From Epiperipatus broadwayi (lineage: Eukaryota > Onychophora > Udeonychophora > Euonychophora > Peripatidae), in assembly GCA_028023455.1 (NCBI GenBank), contig JAQFVV010000516.1:1-64000 (forward strand): 64,000 nucleotides of DNA, read 5' to 3'. Position numbers and translations under genes: made by a program. This document shows positions 1 through 11,962 of the stretch, one piece after another. Positions within the stretch are counted from its first letter, which is position 1; the number at the start of each line of letters is the position of its first letter. A model generated the notes under the pieces. The model was not told the origin of the DNA and ran no database searches. It worked only from the letters and a program-made list of their open reading frames with translations.

Positions 1-4
1 ATAT

Positions 5-1736
5 TATAACGGAAATGGTTATTCGTACGGTTGATTAAGTATTTGTACCTTCAACTATATTTATTTCGATTATTTTATTTTATATTATACTTATTTATTA
101 TATCCATTTATTCTTTTCATAACTTTTATTTCTATCCATTTATTGTTTACAACTTAGATTCTTTATTATCTTATTTATTATTTTAACCAACGCCGTTACA
201 ATACAAGCAGAGAGCTAATACAGATACAAACTTAATTTCATATATATACCCTTGATCGAACCCCAAGGCAATACGTACATATTATCTTGGCGTTATTTTT
301 CCCAACCAAGTTACCCTCGGCTGCTGAACAACGCAAACTATTTCAAAGAAACTTAATGAATGTCCAGCGCTTGCTATTTATTTTTTTAGAATTGGGATTT
401 CGCACAAACAAGCAGCACATGAATATCTTAAACAAATCAGTATGCCCCTTTAATCAATACTTACAGTTTCCCCCCCTGTCATAGCTTGGTGATAGGAGAA
501 TAAAGCAAGGATACAAAATTTAATGACAAATATGTTTAATAATAATATTTACACTTTATATAAAAAAATTACATTATAATAATAAAAATAAACACACACT
601 TATAAATACATGGCTATAATAAATATATGCAAATAGATCAGATATAAAAGTTCTTAAAGTCCTGTTGATAGAGTTCTATTTTTATCAAATCATTAATTTT
701 ATATTTAGTTATGAATAGTAAACAGATTAAAATGCATGCATGCTTTTACCTAGGCTTTGTTGTAATTGTCCCATAAGTATTTCTTCCGGGCGCTCTTGAT
801 TAACCTCCTCAGTTTGTGGGGTTATTTTCATTCCAGTTTTGCTTGTTGATTCCTTAGGTTCTCCATTAACTTCATCAGTTTGTGGGGTTATTTTCATCCA
901 GTTTGCTGGTTGATTCTTTAGGTTGAGTTTCAATTGACAGCTACAGAAGCGGTGGTCCCTCTAGCAGGTCAGGCAAATATCTTACATTGCGAGACAGTGA
1001 TGAAACGGCTTGAATCCGAACCCACGTCCCTTTAACGCCACTAGCCATGCACTTCTTCCATTTTCTTTTATCTGTTGCTTCTCTAAAGTCTCTACTAGCA
1101 ATGCCAGACAAAATTGTAATTTTCTTAATCTTTTTCTTTGTTCATTGTTTTTAAAATTTTTAATTGAGACTTAAATGTTTCTTTATTTAATTAGTGGCTG
1201 GAATGTAAATCCCAATTAATTTAACAGATCAGGCAAAGATCTTCTGTTGATAACATTTCTTTGTTCATGGAATTTAATTTGTCCAACAGACTTTCACACC
1301 TACGGCCATATTGTTTCTTTTTATATATCCCATATTACATTTATTTTATTTAAAGTTTACAATTCATTCATTTTTTTCACATTTATGTTTTACATTTATT
1401 TTAATTTGTTATAATATATATATATATATTTTCTTAATGAGAGAGAAGACACACATTTCTTTATGCTTCCTTTCCCCCTCTCTCACAATAAACAAAACTA
1501 ATTTCTAGCATTTGACTTATAAGAGAGAAAGAGACGCATTTCTTTATTTATGCAGCCCCCTCCCCTTCTCTTACTATTACAAAATCCACAGTAATTTGAC
1601 ATTAGAATTTCAATTTTTTCTTTTCCTTCCTTTTTTTTTAAAAAAAAATTTATTAGATAATTTATTTCACCTTTATTACTTTCTAATTTTATTAATAAAT
1701 ATATATGTGTGTCGACGACTTTACGTGGTCGTCACA
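5..1736 (-). repeat. 3' LTR of gag-only element
   Basis: This is a direct repeat of 4293-6022, with the minus-strand start at 1736 (TGTGACGACC) and the end at about position 5 (CCGTTATA). It differs from the other copy by scattered substitutions. It has an extra stretch of about 20 bases near 170-190, and it lacks an insertion that the other copy has near 5445. It contains a short minus-strand open frame (727-933). Confidence 0.88.
727..933 (-). CDS. 68-residue ORF inside the LTR, unknown
   Basis: This is a small open frame in the sense orientation of the element. Residues 13-22 and 35-44 share the motif MKITPQT(D/E)EVN, reflecting an in-frame 66-base DNA duplication. The homologous frame in the other LTR (4992-5198) is also open at the same length, and the differences between the two copies leave it intact. 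The predicted product is hydrophilic, rich in Gln, Glu and Lys, and has no recognisable domain. It could be a real small protein, or simply a short frame that survives because the LTRs are young. No function is assigned. Confidence 0.25.
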   Translation of the reverse strand: MKLNLKNQPANWMKITPQTDEVNGEPKESTSKTGMKITPQTEEVNQERPEEILMGQLQQSLGKSMHAF

Positions 1737-1757
1737 TTACACTCCGCCCGTTTTTGA
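1737..1757 (-). other. Polypurine-tract-like sequence
   Basis: Directly upstream of the 3' LTR on the minus strand the sequence reads AAAACGGGCGGAGTGTAA, which is almost entirely purine apart from single C and T positions. Its position, immediately 5' of the LTR TG, is where plus-strand priming tracts lie in LTR retrotransposons. Confidence 0.55.
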
Positions 1758-2948
1758 GAATTAAAATCGGGTCGAATCTATTCTGAGATGAGAGCCTAGT
1801 TTAATTCTTTGCTTTCAACTCTTACTTCTGCTTTCATTACATTCTTTCCCACTCTGTCATGATGAGTGATAATGATGATGAGGATGACTGCAGAGAGACA
1901 GCTAGGTAAAGCTACACAATTCTTTCCGATCGATTTTGGCTGATCAACCAATTTAATCTCTATGCATACGAGACCATGGCCTAACTTAACTCTATCAATA
2001 AAAACATAACAGGGGTTTAAAGCATGTGAACAGCAGGATATTTCTACTGCCTGTTCATCTTGCGCAAACAACAAATTCTTATTCTTTATTTATTTTATTC
2101 GAGGCACTAATTCTTATTTCTTCATTTATTTATTTTTAGACACTAATTCTTATTATATTGGGACACTAATTCTTATTATATAATGAGTCCAGGATTCTTA
2201 CTGGTGCTTCATTTAAAAGTTTAACCATCAAGAGCCATGAGAATCTAAAGTGCGAAGAGACAGCTGAATCAAGCTCAAAATACGACCCAAACATAATGCA
2301 TACACACACACATATATGCCTCAATCTGCAACCTCATACACCTACTAGTGATATCTGTCATTTACGCATTATCACTATTATTCATTTATTTATTTTATTA
2401 AATATTCACTGGCTCTTTAATGAGCCTAAACAATTCTTATTTTTATTTTTACTTCTATTTATTTGTTAATTCTATCTGCATTTATAACTGGCAGATTGTG
2501 ATACGAATAAACTATTCATTTATTTATTTTATTAATTATTAAATGGCTCTTTAATGAGCCTAAATGATTCTTATTTTATTTTTACTTTTATTTATTTGTC
2601 AATTATATCTGCATTTATAACTGACAGATTGTGATACGAATAAACTATTTATAGATTTCTTTTCCTTTTTTTGTTATTACTTTTATTTACATTGGTCTTG
2701 CTGTGCTTGACTGCACATAAATACGCATTAAGTTTATCATTGATTTTACTCCGTGAATATCATTATTATTTTTTTTGTTTATTAAAGTAACTTTGATTTT
2801 TGTCATGAGACGATTTGCCCTACCTGTCATATATTAAAAAAAAAAATTAACTTTATTTCTCATGATCCCATGACATTATCCATCTCACTGAACCGACATT
2901 TCCATCTGTTTACTTCTTTGGGCTTAGTTTTTGTCTGGAGGTTTCTTA
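1758..2948 (-). other. Interior of LTR element, no recognisable pol
   Basis: This lies between the gag remnant and the polypurine tract. It holds T-rich low-complexity DNA, several copies of an ACACTAATTCTTATT motif near 2105-2180, and a tandem duplication at 2411-2650. An open frame of 92 codons on the minus strand (1796-2074) has no recognisable domain and may be chance. No reverse transcriptase, RNase H or integrase motif was seen in any frame. Confidence 0.5.
2411..2650. repeat. 134-bp tandem duplication
   Basis: The segment starting GGCTCTTTAATGAGCCTAAA at 2411 recurs at 2545 (period 134 bases). Both copies continue through a T-rich stretch to TGATACGAATAAACTATT. Each unit also contains a short inverted repeat, GGCTC..GAGCC. 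It lies in the untranslated interior of the gag-only LTR element. Confidence 0.85.
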
Positions 2949-3881
2949 TCATTTTCTACTATATTCATATCCACTTGTGCTGGGACCTGGAACACTGTTT
3001 TGATGTCCTCTAGAGTCGGCTTGCTCATATGGATGATTGAGATCTGAACTCCTTCCGGTCTGTCCGGTCTGTTCGGACATTTCAGCCCTTTCTGATCTAT
3101 GAAGAAACGCCTTGTTTCCTTCCCAATAATCGTGATGAGGATTGTATTGCATTCTCCCTCTGTGCGGATCATTGGGCTGGGGTTTAAATTCCCGATCCTC
3201 CACCTTGTAATTAGGCCTAGTGCTGTCGAACGCATTCAGCAACTCGGCACTCAGCCGTTTTACCGTGAAATACCTCTCTAGGCTGCCAAGATGATCTATT
3301 GGGCTTCCCCCAACGTAACCAGAAAAGACCCAAATTTTTACAAACTGGTTCACTGTAGCAGGATTCACAGGGTTATTTTCACTGCCTGCGTACATGCATT
3401 CGCTCACACCTCTCAGCTCTTTATTATCAGTCTTGGCTACTTCTGTTATATTTTCTATTTTATTTTCACCCCTCTCTACCTTCACTTCTATTCTCTCGAC
3501 TGTGTTTGCTAACTGATTTACCTCTAGTTGTATGTTTTCTAGAGCCTTTTCCTTTTTTATTTTTTATTACTGGTTCAACCCTTTGGCTAAAATCCTTACT
3601 GTGTCATTCACCAACTCTTCTATCTTCCTACTATTTCTTTCACCTATTTCCCTCATTTCCATAAACAACCTTTGCTGGCCTTCCATTAATTTTGTGAACA
3701 TATCCATTATATTATAGCTTTCTATTTTAATTTTATCATCAACCACTGTCTCCATTCCCTTTCTAATTTCTAAATCTCTGTCACTAGCTATTTCTCCGGA
3801 TGGTTCCATTAGTTCTTCGGAGGTTTTTCCTATTTCGCCCACTAGAGCGTCCATTTCTATTTTTGCTCTGGTGTGCATCAA
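2949..3881 (-). pseudogene. gag: Gag-like polyprotein remnant
   Basis: Read on the minus strand, two open pieces lie in the same frame. A 104-residue piece (3881-3567) is rich in charged and hydrophobic residues in a coiled-coil-like pattern. A 178-residue piece (3485-2949) follows. They are separated by two adjacent stop codons and 27 codons that continue the coiled-coil pattern, so they are parts of one gag. The second piece contains SLERYFTVKRLSAE, which resembles the start of Ty3/gypsy capsid domains (family knowledge), and ends in a polar, Pro/Ser-rich tail. No CCHC zinc knuckle is visible and the capsid is cut short. The protein would have formed the virus-like particle core. Confidence 0.6.
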
Positions 3882-4270
3882 ATTTATTTAACACACACAC
3901 ACTAATTAATCACTTATACTTTATTCTACAGCTTTACTATCTAACCTTATCCTTATAGGATTATATTACTTTACTAACTTTATATTTCACGGACACTAGG
4001 TACATTTTTTCGGCTCTCCCCGTTTCACTCACTAATCATCACTCACCCACGCCTGCCTTTATGACCCCTCTGCAACTGATTCCAATTTACAACCTAACTT
4101 CCCACGTTATATTACGTTCTCTTTCTCTCCTTTTACCCTCTAATATTTATTTTATTTCTTGCTTTGTCTACCACCAAGCTATTTTTTGATTTGTTTATTA
4201 ATTATCGAATAAACTATTAATTTTTTTGTACTCGAATTCAAATGGGCTGAACTTGTAAACGTGACAATAT

Positions 4271-4292
4271 ATCCTGGACACTGGCCCCCAAT
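4271..4292 (-). other. Primer-binding-site-like sequence
   Basis: Immediately inside the 5' LTR on the minus strand the sequence reads TTGGGGGCCAGTGTCC. A tract starting TGG within a few bases of the LTR is the usual layout of a tRNA primer-binding site. I did not match it to a specific tRNA. Confidence 0.5.
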
Positions 4293-6022
4293 TATAACGG
4301 AAATGGTTATTCGTACGGTTGATTAATTATTTGTACCTTCAACTATATTTATTTCGATTATTTTATTCTATATTATACTTATTTATTATATCCATTTATT
4401 CTTTTCATAACTTTTATTTCTATCCATTTATTGTTTACAACTTAGATTCTTTACAACGCCGTTACAATACAAGCAGAGAGCTAATACAGATACAAACTTA
4501 ATTTCATATCTATACCCTTGATCGAACCCCAAGGCAATATGTACATATTATCTTGGCATTATTTTTCCCGACCAAGATACCCTCGGCTGCTGAACAACGC
4601 AAACTATTTCAAAGAAACTTAACGAATGTCCAGCGCTTGCTATTTATTTTTTTGGAATTGGGATTTCGCACAAACAAGCAGCACATGAATATCTTAAACA
4701 AATCAGTATGCCCCTTTAATCACTTCTTACAGTTTCCCCCCTGTCGTAGCTTGGTGATAGGAGAATAAAGCAAGGATACAAAATTTAATGACAAATATGT
4801 TTAATAATAATATTTACACTTTATATAAAAAAATTACATTATAATAATAAAAATAAACACACCCTTATAAATACATGGCTATAATAAATATATGCAAATA
4901 GATCAGATATAAAAGTTCTTAAAGTCCTGTTGATAGAGTTCTATTTTTATCAAATCATTAATTTTATATTTAGTTATGAATAGTAAACAGATTAAAATGT
5001 GTGCATGCTTTTACCTAGGCTTTGTTGTAATTGTCCCATGGGTATTTCTTCCGAGCGCTCTTGATTAACCTCCTCAGTTTGTGGGGTTATTTTCATTCCA
5101 GTTTTGCTTGTTGATTTCTTAGGTTCTCCATTAACTTCCTCAGTTTGTGGGGTTATTTTCATCCAGTTTGCTGGTTGATTCTTTAGGTTGAGTTTCAATT
5201 GACAGCTACAGAAGCGGTGGTCCCTCTAGCAGGTCAGGCAAAGATCTTACATTGCGAGTCAGTGATGAGACGGCTTGAATCCGAACCCACGTCCCTTTAA
5301 TGCCACTAGCCATGCACTTCTTCCATTTTCTTTTAGCTGTTGCTTCTCTAAAGTCTCTACTAGCAATGCCAGACAAAATTGTAATTTTCTTAATCTCTTT
5401 CTTTGTTCGTTGTTTTTAAAATTTTTAATTAAGACTTAGATTTCCAATCAATTCTTATCATTATGTTTTTTTATTTAATTAGTGGCTGGAATGTAAATCC
5501 CAATTAATTTAACAGATCAGGCAAAGATCTTCCATTGATAACATTTCTTTGTCTGTGGAATTTAATTTGTCCAACAGACTTTCACACCTACGGCCATATT
5601 GTTTCTTTTTATATATCCCATATTACATTTATTTTATTTAAAGCTTACAATTCATTCACTTTTTTCACATTTACGTTTTACATTTATTTTAATTTGTTAT
5701 AATATATATATATATTTTCTTAATGAGAGAGAAGACATGCATTTCTTTATGCTTCCTTTTCCCCTCTCCCACAATAAACAAAACTAATTTCTAGCATTTG
5801 ACTTATAAGAGAGAAAGAGACGCATTTCTTTATTTATGCAGCCCCCTCCCCTTCTCTTACTATTACAAAATCCACAGTAATTTGACATTAGAATTTCAAT
5901 TTTTTCTTTTCCTTCCTTTTTTTTAAAAAAAAAAATTATTAGATAATTTATTTCACCTTTATTACTTTCTAATTTTATTAATAAATATATATATGTGTCG
6001 ACGACTTTACGTGGTCGTCACA
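4293..6022 (-). repeat. 5' LTR of gag-only element
   Basis: Direct repeat of 5-1736. On the minus strand it starts TGTGACGACC at 6022 and ends at 4293 next to the primer-binding-like tract. It includes a tRNA-like promoter fragment: on the minus strand a B-box-like GGTTCGGATTC near 5280 lies about 30 bases after a weak A-box-like tract. This may be an old SINE piece captured in the LTR (low confidence). Confidence 0.88.
4992..5198 (-). CDS. 68-residue ORF inside the 5' LTR, unknown
   Basis: Same frame and length as the ORF at 727-933. Substitutions between the two copies change only a handful of residues, for example PEEIL against SEEIP and SMHAF against SMHTF. The repeated MKITPQTEEVN motif is present twice. 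Function is unknown; the only argument for coding is that the frame is kept open in both LTRs. Confidence 0.25.
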   Translation of the reverse strand: MKLNLKNQPANWMKITPQTEEVNGEPKKSTSKTGMKITPQTEEVNQERSEEIPMGQLQQSLGKSMHTF

Positions 6023-6026
6023 ATAT

Positions 6027-9000
6027 ATATAAAAAGAGAATTAACTAAATATAAATTGTTTACCACACTTTACAAATATTTCATTTATTAATAAGTCCTT
6101 AAATAATTTCAAAGATTACAAAATAAGACTGTTTTAATTAACATAGACAGGCATTAAATATCAAACTAATAAATTGTAAATCATAATTTTAATATTTTCT
6201 GAAAAATAATATATATGTATGAAATATATATACTGATAAAATTCTATGATAAATTTTACTTAATTGATTCACTAAAATTATTTATTCTTTCAGAAATAAT
6301 TACAGGGCTATTTTAAATTGGAGGTAATAGTAAGATACTTTTAAAATAATTTCAATCATTCAAATAAATTTATATATGAGGTACAAAAGTAAATGAGCTT
6401 TCTATTAATTAATTTACGGAAGGAAATCTTCTTGTAATGATTTTTAAATAAAAAAAAAATAACAGGGGGAGGATTTAAAGTTAATAGCTCATTGAATTTT
6501 GTAGTTGGCCATTTCAGTAAGTCAAATAATTTAAACAAACCGACAAAAATTAATTTAATTTGCCGCATCAAAATAATGTAAAATTTTATAAGAATTGATA
6601 TTTTAAATTGAATAAAATTAAAAGATGCATTTTAAACCAAGACATATAAACATTACACAGATATATAAAATATAAATTAATATGGATTTTGAAAACAAGT
6701 AAAATAAAATCAATGGCTTGCTGCGAATGGACATTACCTCAGAATCAATCAGTTAATACAGGCAGCTAATACAGTCAGATCATTTCAGGCTTTCTAGACA
6801 CAGACAGTCTCTGGCTAGATGTTTAAAGCACTGGAAAGGCATGGATGGGCTGGTGGAACAGACCTCTGAGAAGCAAACAACCGATCTTTTCACCCTGTCA
6901 TTTCTTTAGGCACGATATATATAGATTAATCACTTCTCTTCAGTAAACTCAATAATAATCCTTAATCAAATTTTCCACTATTTATGTGTTCTGTTCTTAT
7001 CTACAGGATTAAATCTACACTGATCTCCACCAATTGTAATTGCTGTAAGCAGTTCTGTGAGGTTAGTGCCTGCTTTGGAGGAAAATCTCTAACTCTGCAT
7101 GAACATGCCCCAAGGGTTGATTTGCTAATTAAAAAAAAAACAACAACAAGCATATTAAGTTTATCAGTCATTGTACTAACAAAATCTATTTAATTAAGAT
7201 TTAGATTAACAAAAATGTAGATTTTATTCAGAAAAATTTGGTACAATGACTTTCAAACATATTTGACATAACCTTAATCAGAAATTTACAAAATATTTCT
7301 TAAAATATTACATTGTTTAAATAATTGATTCTCAAGTGTACATTGATTGAAAGATAAATATAAAATGTTACCCACTAATTAATTGAAGAAAATGAACTTT
7401 AATAAAGAATTTAAAATATTTGTAACATTTTATAGATATCTGGGATTCAATTACATATAAATGCCAATTTAATAAAATAAACATAGTATACATTTTACAA
7501 ATATAAAATAATAAACTAATATAAAAAAGTTAGTTTTAATTATAAAATAAGAATAATGAAATATAAAAGATTATAATATTGCTTAAAATATACTACCACC
7601 TATTGTGAGATGAGTGTCAGTTAATAAGGATGGGGTTCAAACCCAGACTAGTGCTGATAACATTGGCACTAGGTGAAGCAGAAATATGTACTATATTTCC
7701 AGCTTCAATATATATATATATATAATAAGAAAATAATAGCAAATATGAAATTCCAGAACAAACAATATATAATAGAAACACTTAACAAATAATTATTGCA
7801 AAAATGTGGATGCATTTTACAAAGGTTTAAATAAAAAAATCAGCTAACATAGTTTCAATATTCCAATTTTTAACAGCAAATATCATTAAGAGAATTTTCA
7901 TTTAATTTTATCTGTGGTTATATACTGACAAAATAAACCGCTTCTTCATTTATTAGAGCATTTTAAAAATTCTTTTTAAAAATGCATTCTGTTCACTCAA
8001 ACAATTAATTATAGTAATTAAGAAAAAAATTACTATCTACTTTAAAAGTCCACAATATAAATAGTTCGGTTTCATAATTTATAGTATTATCATACGTTAA
8101 AATAATATAATTTTTATAAAGATTCACGTTAATTCATTCATTTAACATATATTTTAAATATTCCTTTGCAAACATTAATAAAGTAAATACACAATAAAGT
8201 TCATCTTCTATTATCAATTAGGCAAGTCAACATTTAATGTCTTTATCGAGAGAATACTTTTAAAATAAATTCACTTGAACAATCATGAATTATGCATTTA
8301 AAACTTAGCAAATGTTAATATCTATTGAAGCAAAATTTGTTTGTCTTTAAATTCACTTTCAAAAAGTCTTTCCACACTTAATTTAAATTTTATTTTACTA
8401 AAGGTGAAACAGAGAAAGTAAAAATAATCTACTACAATGTCTGATATAGTTTTGAAAAACAGTATATAACATTATTGTTTTCTTTAAATTCCGGTTTAAA
8501 CACAGTTGAATAAACTGAATTAGTAAAAAAAAACTTTTTCCCCAAGCATTTTGTTAATTCTTTAGATGCTTCTGAATTAGGTTAGGTTGAGAAACAAAAC
8601 ACCTTATTATCTTTCTTTTTGCAAAACATTATTAGTTAAAAATAATAAGTGTTTTAGAAAATTAACACTTTAAATAAGAGATAGCTAAAATAAGAAAATA
8701 TTGTTTCCTTGAAGATTAATCATGCACAAGAGATCAGCAGCAGATGAAAGAATAATAGCAGCACACATGTACTGATAAGTCTCAACTTTTATAATTTCCT
8801 TTTGATAGGCATCTTAATCAGACACATCTACAAAAAGTCTGACATCTATTAAATATATGCCAACTAATATATGGAACTCATTAAGAAAATTATATAATTT
8901 TGTTCTATTTTTAAATACCACATGATAATTTAAAATCTTTAATTGACCCTTACTTTTAAAGTTATTTAATTAATAAAAATAAAAAATAAAATAAAACAAG

Positions 9001-9529
9001 AAAATGAATAATAATACATTTCTTATTTTTTAAATCACCACTTTTAATTCATTTATTAGAAGCTCTTTGGATTTATTTTAAAACATTTTTATGATTGAAT
9101 TAACCATTCATTTATTTTTTTAAATAAATTAACAAACTAAAATTAATTTTGTTAATTACAAATACCATTATTAATAAACTACCATGCATGCATATACATT
9201 AGACACACATACAGGAAATTACTTTTACTCTATTTAATAATTAACTGACTTTTTAAAAAAAAACTAACTTGATATTTAAAATAAACTCATCAGCTTTATT
9301 CAGATATTTTAAACTCAAATTCAGATTTGAATCATTATAATTTTTTTCTCAAAGTAATCTTGCAAAGTATTACTTTTTAGGATATGGTAAGATAAATGCA
9401 TTATTTTATTTTTTTAAAACAGATATGTAATTGAGAAGAAATCTAATTGGCTAAACAAAAATAGAACTGCCAAAAAAGGGTTGTTTTTTTGGAGAGAACT
9501 GCTGTAATGACTGCAAATGTATAAGGTGC
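6027..9529. other. AT-rich DNA without a clear gene
   Basis: Mostly low-complexity A/T sequence. A slightly GC-richer patch at 6715-7130 includes a pyrimidine-rich tract ending in AG (near 7006) and a GAG|GTTAGT donor-like site (near 7060), but the short Cys-rich frame between them matches nothing I recognise. Near 7600-7690 a GGGTTCAAACCC stretch resembles a tRNA-type B box and may be a SINE remnant. A short (TA)n lies near 7706-7725. No homology to known proteins was seen in the rest. Confidence 0.5.
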
Positions 9530-9762
9530 TTGTATTATAGATAAAGATCCCGTTGGATGGCGCCGTTTTCACGCTAAAACTATAAAATATGAACATTCAT
9601 GGGCCATTGATTTTAATAATTTTTCTGTGCTTTTTTGTAATGCGAAAATAAAAACAAAACAAAATCATCATTTATAAATAATATTTTTTATTAATGTATA
9701 CAATTTAAATGATAATAATAAATGTAAAATAAAATCAACAAATTAAAATTTGATTCGTGTTT

Positions 9763-9905
9763 TTCTATCGTATATTTTTTTAATTGTGTTACGGCTTTTT
9801 TTTATACATTTTCTATCGGATATTTTTTTACTTGTGTTACGTCTTTTTTTTTTATCAATTTTCTATCGGATATTTTTTTACTTATGTTATGACTTTTTTT
9901 GTTGT
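9763..9905. repeat. 49-bp minisatellite, about three copies
   Basis: The motif TTCTATCGGATATTTTTTTA recurs at 9763, 9811 and 9861, each time followed by a variant of CTTGTGTTACG and a T tract. It lies inside the inverted-repeat element. Confidence 0.85.
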
Positions 9906-9950
9906 TGTTTAACTAAAAAATAATAATCGTAATAAAAGTAAAAGTTGTTA

Positions 9951-10018
9951 CGGTTAGATTTAGGGTTAGTTTAGGGTCAGGTTTAGTTTTAGGGTTAGGG
10001 TTAGTTTTAGGGTTAGTA
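9951..10018. repeat. Degenerate TTAGGG-type repeat
   Basis: A short run of TTAGGG-related units (TTAGGGTTAG, TTTAGGGTCAGG, TTTTAGGGTTAGGGTTAG). It resembles animal telomere repeat but is irregular, about 70 bases long, and embedded in a MITE-like element, so it is better read as part of that element than as a true interstitial telomere. Confidence 0.7.
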
Positions 10019-11039
10019 TTCTGTTTGTTTGTAATGCTAAAATAAAAAAATTCAAAATTGTAAGCATACTCGGACAGAAGAAAGAAACTCAAACTTTTTT
10101 TAAACAACAACAAAAATGTCTTCTTTACTTATTAAACATGTTTATAATATTTGCTTTTTATTAAATTTACAAAAAAACCTGTATATTTGGACTTTTCTTA
10201 CTGGATATTTTTTTCGTACCGCTCTTTTTTACTTCAAAAATATACAGATGGTAGAATTTTCTTTGTCTCATGGAATGTTACTAACAGTACGTTACTTGAC
10301 ACATTACCTAATTGCAACTCAATAAAAACATAGATATTTAACATTTACCCAAATAAAAGTTCAATACAGTACATTGTAAAAAGTCTTATAATTATTGTTT
10401 TAAAAAATCTGAACATTTCAATAGTTTAAAATAATAAAAATCCAATGAAAACAACATTTCAACACAATTCAAATACAAACTCTCTCATCAAGCCGTAATT
10501 ATTTTATAAACTGTGTGAGATTCGGAAAATGTAATTGCTGCTTAGTGACATACATGCTGTACTGTGATGTGACATAGCAGCCTGCATTCTGTAGCACAAC
10601 AAAAAAGTTGTATTATAGAAAACAAGGGTTCGAACATGTAGGCCGTGGAAACAGCATTTTTATGTGTTTTAGCATGAAAACTGCACCATAGAATGGCATC
10701 TTTAGCTATAAGATGAGTACTGTGTATAATAAAATAAAAATTTTATTTATTTATTTTCTTTCACTTTTAAACATATAACGAAATGAAAACTTCTCTTTAA
10801 AAAAAGAGAGGACATAAAGATAAGGAAGGAAGTTAAATGAAAACTTCTCTTAAATAATTTAAGTAACAATATTTTCAAGTGGTAAATCCTAAATCTGTTT
10901 GGGTCTATCAACTGTGAGTCTAGTTGCTGATAGCCTTCCACAAAGTCCACAACTGAAATGCACAGGAATTATTAACTGCATCAACAGGAATAGCAGCTCT
11001 AAAAGTGCAGTCTATTTGAGATTTCTTATTGTTTGCAGA

Positions 11040-11290
11040 CTATGCTTAGCCTTGAATAAAGTTTTACCTTCATAACTTTAACACCCATGATAGTGTTGTG
11101 GAAGTGCAAAACAAAGTAGTGTATTTAACTTTGGATAAATTCTTCTTTCATGAACTTTAACACATATGGGAGTCTTATGTATGTGCAGAATGAAATGCAG
11201 TGTTTGTCTTTGGATATAGTGTTTTATTTTCATGACATTGACATTTATAGCATTATATATGTGGAGAATGCAATGCTGTTCATCCTTTTT
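11040..11290. repeat. About 80-bp tandem repeat, three diverged copies
   Basis: Phrases of the type CATAACTTTAACACCCATG recur at about 11071, 11149 and 11231. Each lies after a TTTGGATA/CTTGAATA-like start and before a GTGxxGAATG-type end. The copies are clearly related but diverged. Confidence 0.6.
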
Positions 11291-11846
11291 GTGTGCTATT
11301 GTCCATATGATAAATAATTAATTATAGTTTCCCTTTGAATTTATATTAGCAACAACATTATGAGTTATCTGCTTAAAATTACAATAGGATGTTCAAAGAA
11401 ATAACAACTGACCAGGAAACTATTTTAACTGTTATAGAACTCATGATATAATTATTTTCCTGAACAAACATGCTTTATTCTCATCATTGATGAATTAAAG
11501 GTAGTAAAATACTTCAAATTTGGAATAACCATTAAAACAAAACTATGCCATTCCATTAACTTTTGAGGATAATTTGATTGAAATACACATTCCCTACCTC
11601 TCAAATATCACGGATTCTCAGAGAACATATGTGCAAATCAACTAATTTATGAGTAGTTATTATAAATGGAGATGAAGAAGTATGTTGTTATAAAATATAT
11701 ATTTAAACTATATTTGTCATTTTGTTTTAAAAATGTGCTATTAATTTATGGACTAGTAGCCAATGGATGTAAATAACATGTATTTGAACCTAATGTAGTA
11801 ATCTAATGAACATGCATTTTATGTTTTATTGTATTTTATATTATCT

Positions 11847-11869
11847 TATAATAAATATGTAAAGGTCAT

Positions 11870-11903
<34 letters not shown>

Positions 11904-11921
11904 ATGACATATTTATTATGC

Positions 11922-11960
<39 letters not shown>
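11847..11960. repeat. (AT)n-centred palindrome
   Basis: Left arm ATAATAAATATGT..TCATGGTATA and right arm TATACCATGACATATTTATTAT are reverse complements apart from a small insertion, separated by an (AT)n run. A second (AT)n run follows at 11927-11959. Confidence 0.75.

Positions 11961-11962
<2 letters not shown>

Larger units (their letters stand above)
1..6026 (-). mobile_element. Gag-only LTR retrotransposon (complete ends)
   Basis: Two near-identical direct repeats of about 1.73 kb (5-1736 and 4293-6022) flank a 2.56-kb interior. Read on the minus strand, each repeat starts TGTGACGACC. The 5' LTR is followed by a primer-binding-like tract, and the 3' LTR is preceded by a purine-rich tract. 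A 4-base ATAT lies outside both ends and could be the target duplication, although the flank is itself AT-rich. The interior encodes only a gag-like remnant, with no reverse transcriptase, protease or integrase, so the copy must have depended on another element in trans (inference). The LTRs differ at only scattered positions plus indels of about 20 bp, so insertion was fairly recent. Family assignment to Ty3/gypsy rests on the gag remnant and general structure. Confidence 0.85.
9535..10711. mobile_element. Non-autonomous element with terminal inverted repeats
   Basis: The left end (9535-9590) contains GGATGGCGCCGTTTTCACGC followed by TAAAACTATAAAAT. The right end (10660-10711), reverse-complemented, contains TATGGTGCAGTTTTCATGC followed by TAAAACACATAAAA. 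The two ends therefore form imperfect terminal inverted repeats of about 45 bases. Inside are a three-copy 49-base minisatellite, TTAGGG-like repeats, and a second inner inverted repeat (TTGTTGTTGTTTAA near 9900 against its complement near 10100). There is no transposase frame, so this fits a MITE-like DNA transposon derivative. No target-site duplication could be fixed. Confidence 0.6.

Noticed and set aside
287-484. Plus-strand open frame in the LTR (also at 4553-4768)
   Set aside because: It is antisense to the element, has no domain, and the two copies end at different places. Chance frame inside a repeat.
6984-7193. Cys-rich frame as another DEG/ENaC exon
   Set aside because: It has acceptor-like and donor-like sites, but the Cys spacing does not fit the family order and the frame ends in low-complexity sequence.
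9951-10018. True interstitial telomere
   Set aside because: Only about 70 bases, irregular, and enclosed in an inverted-repeat element.
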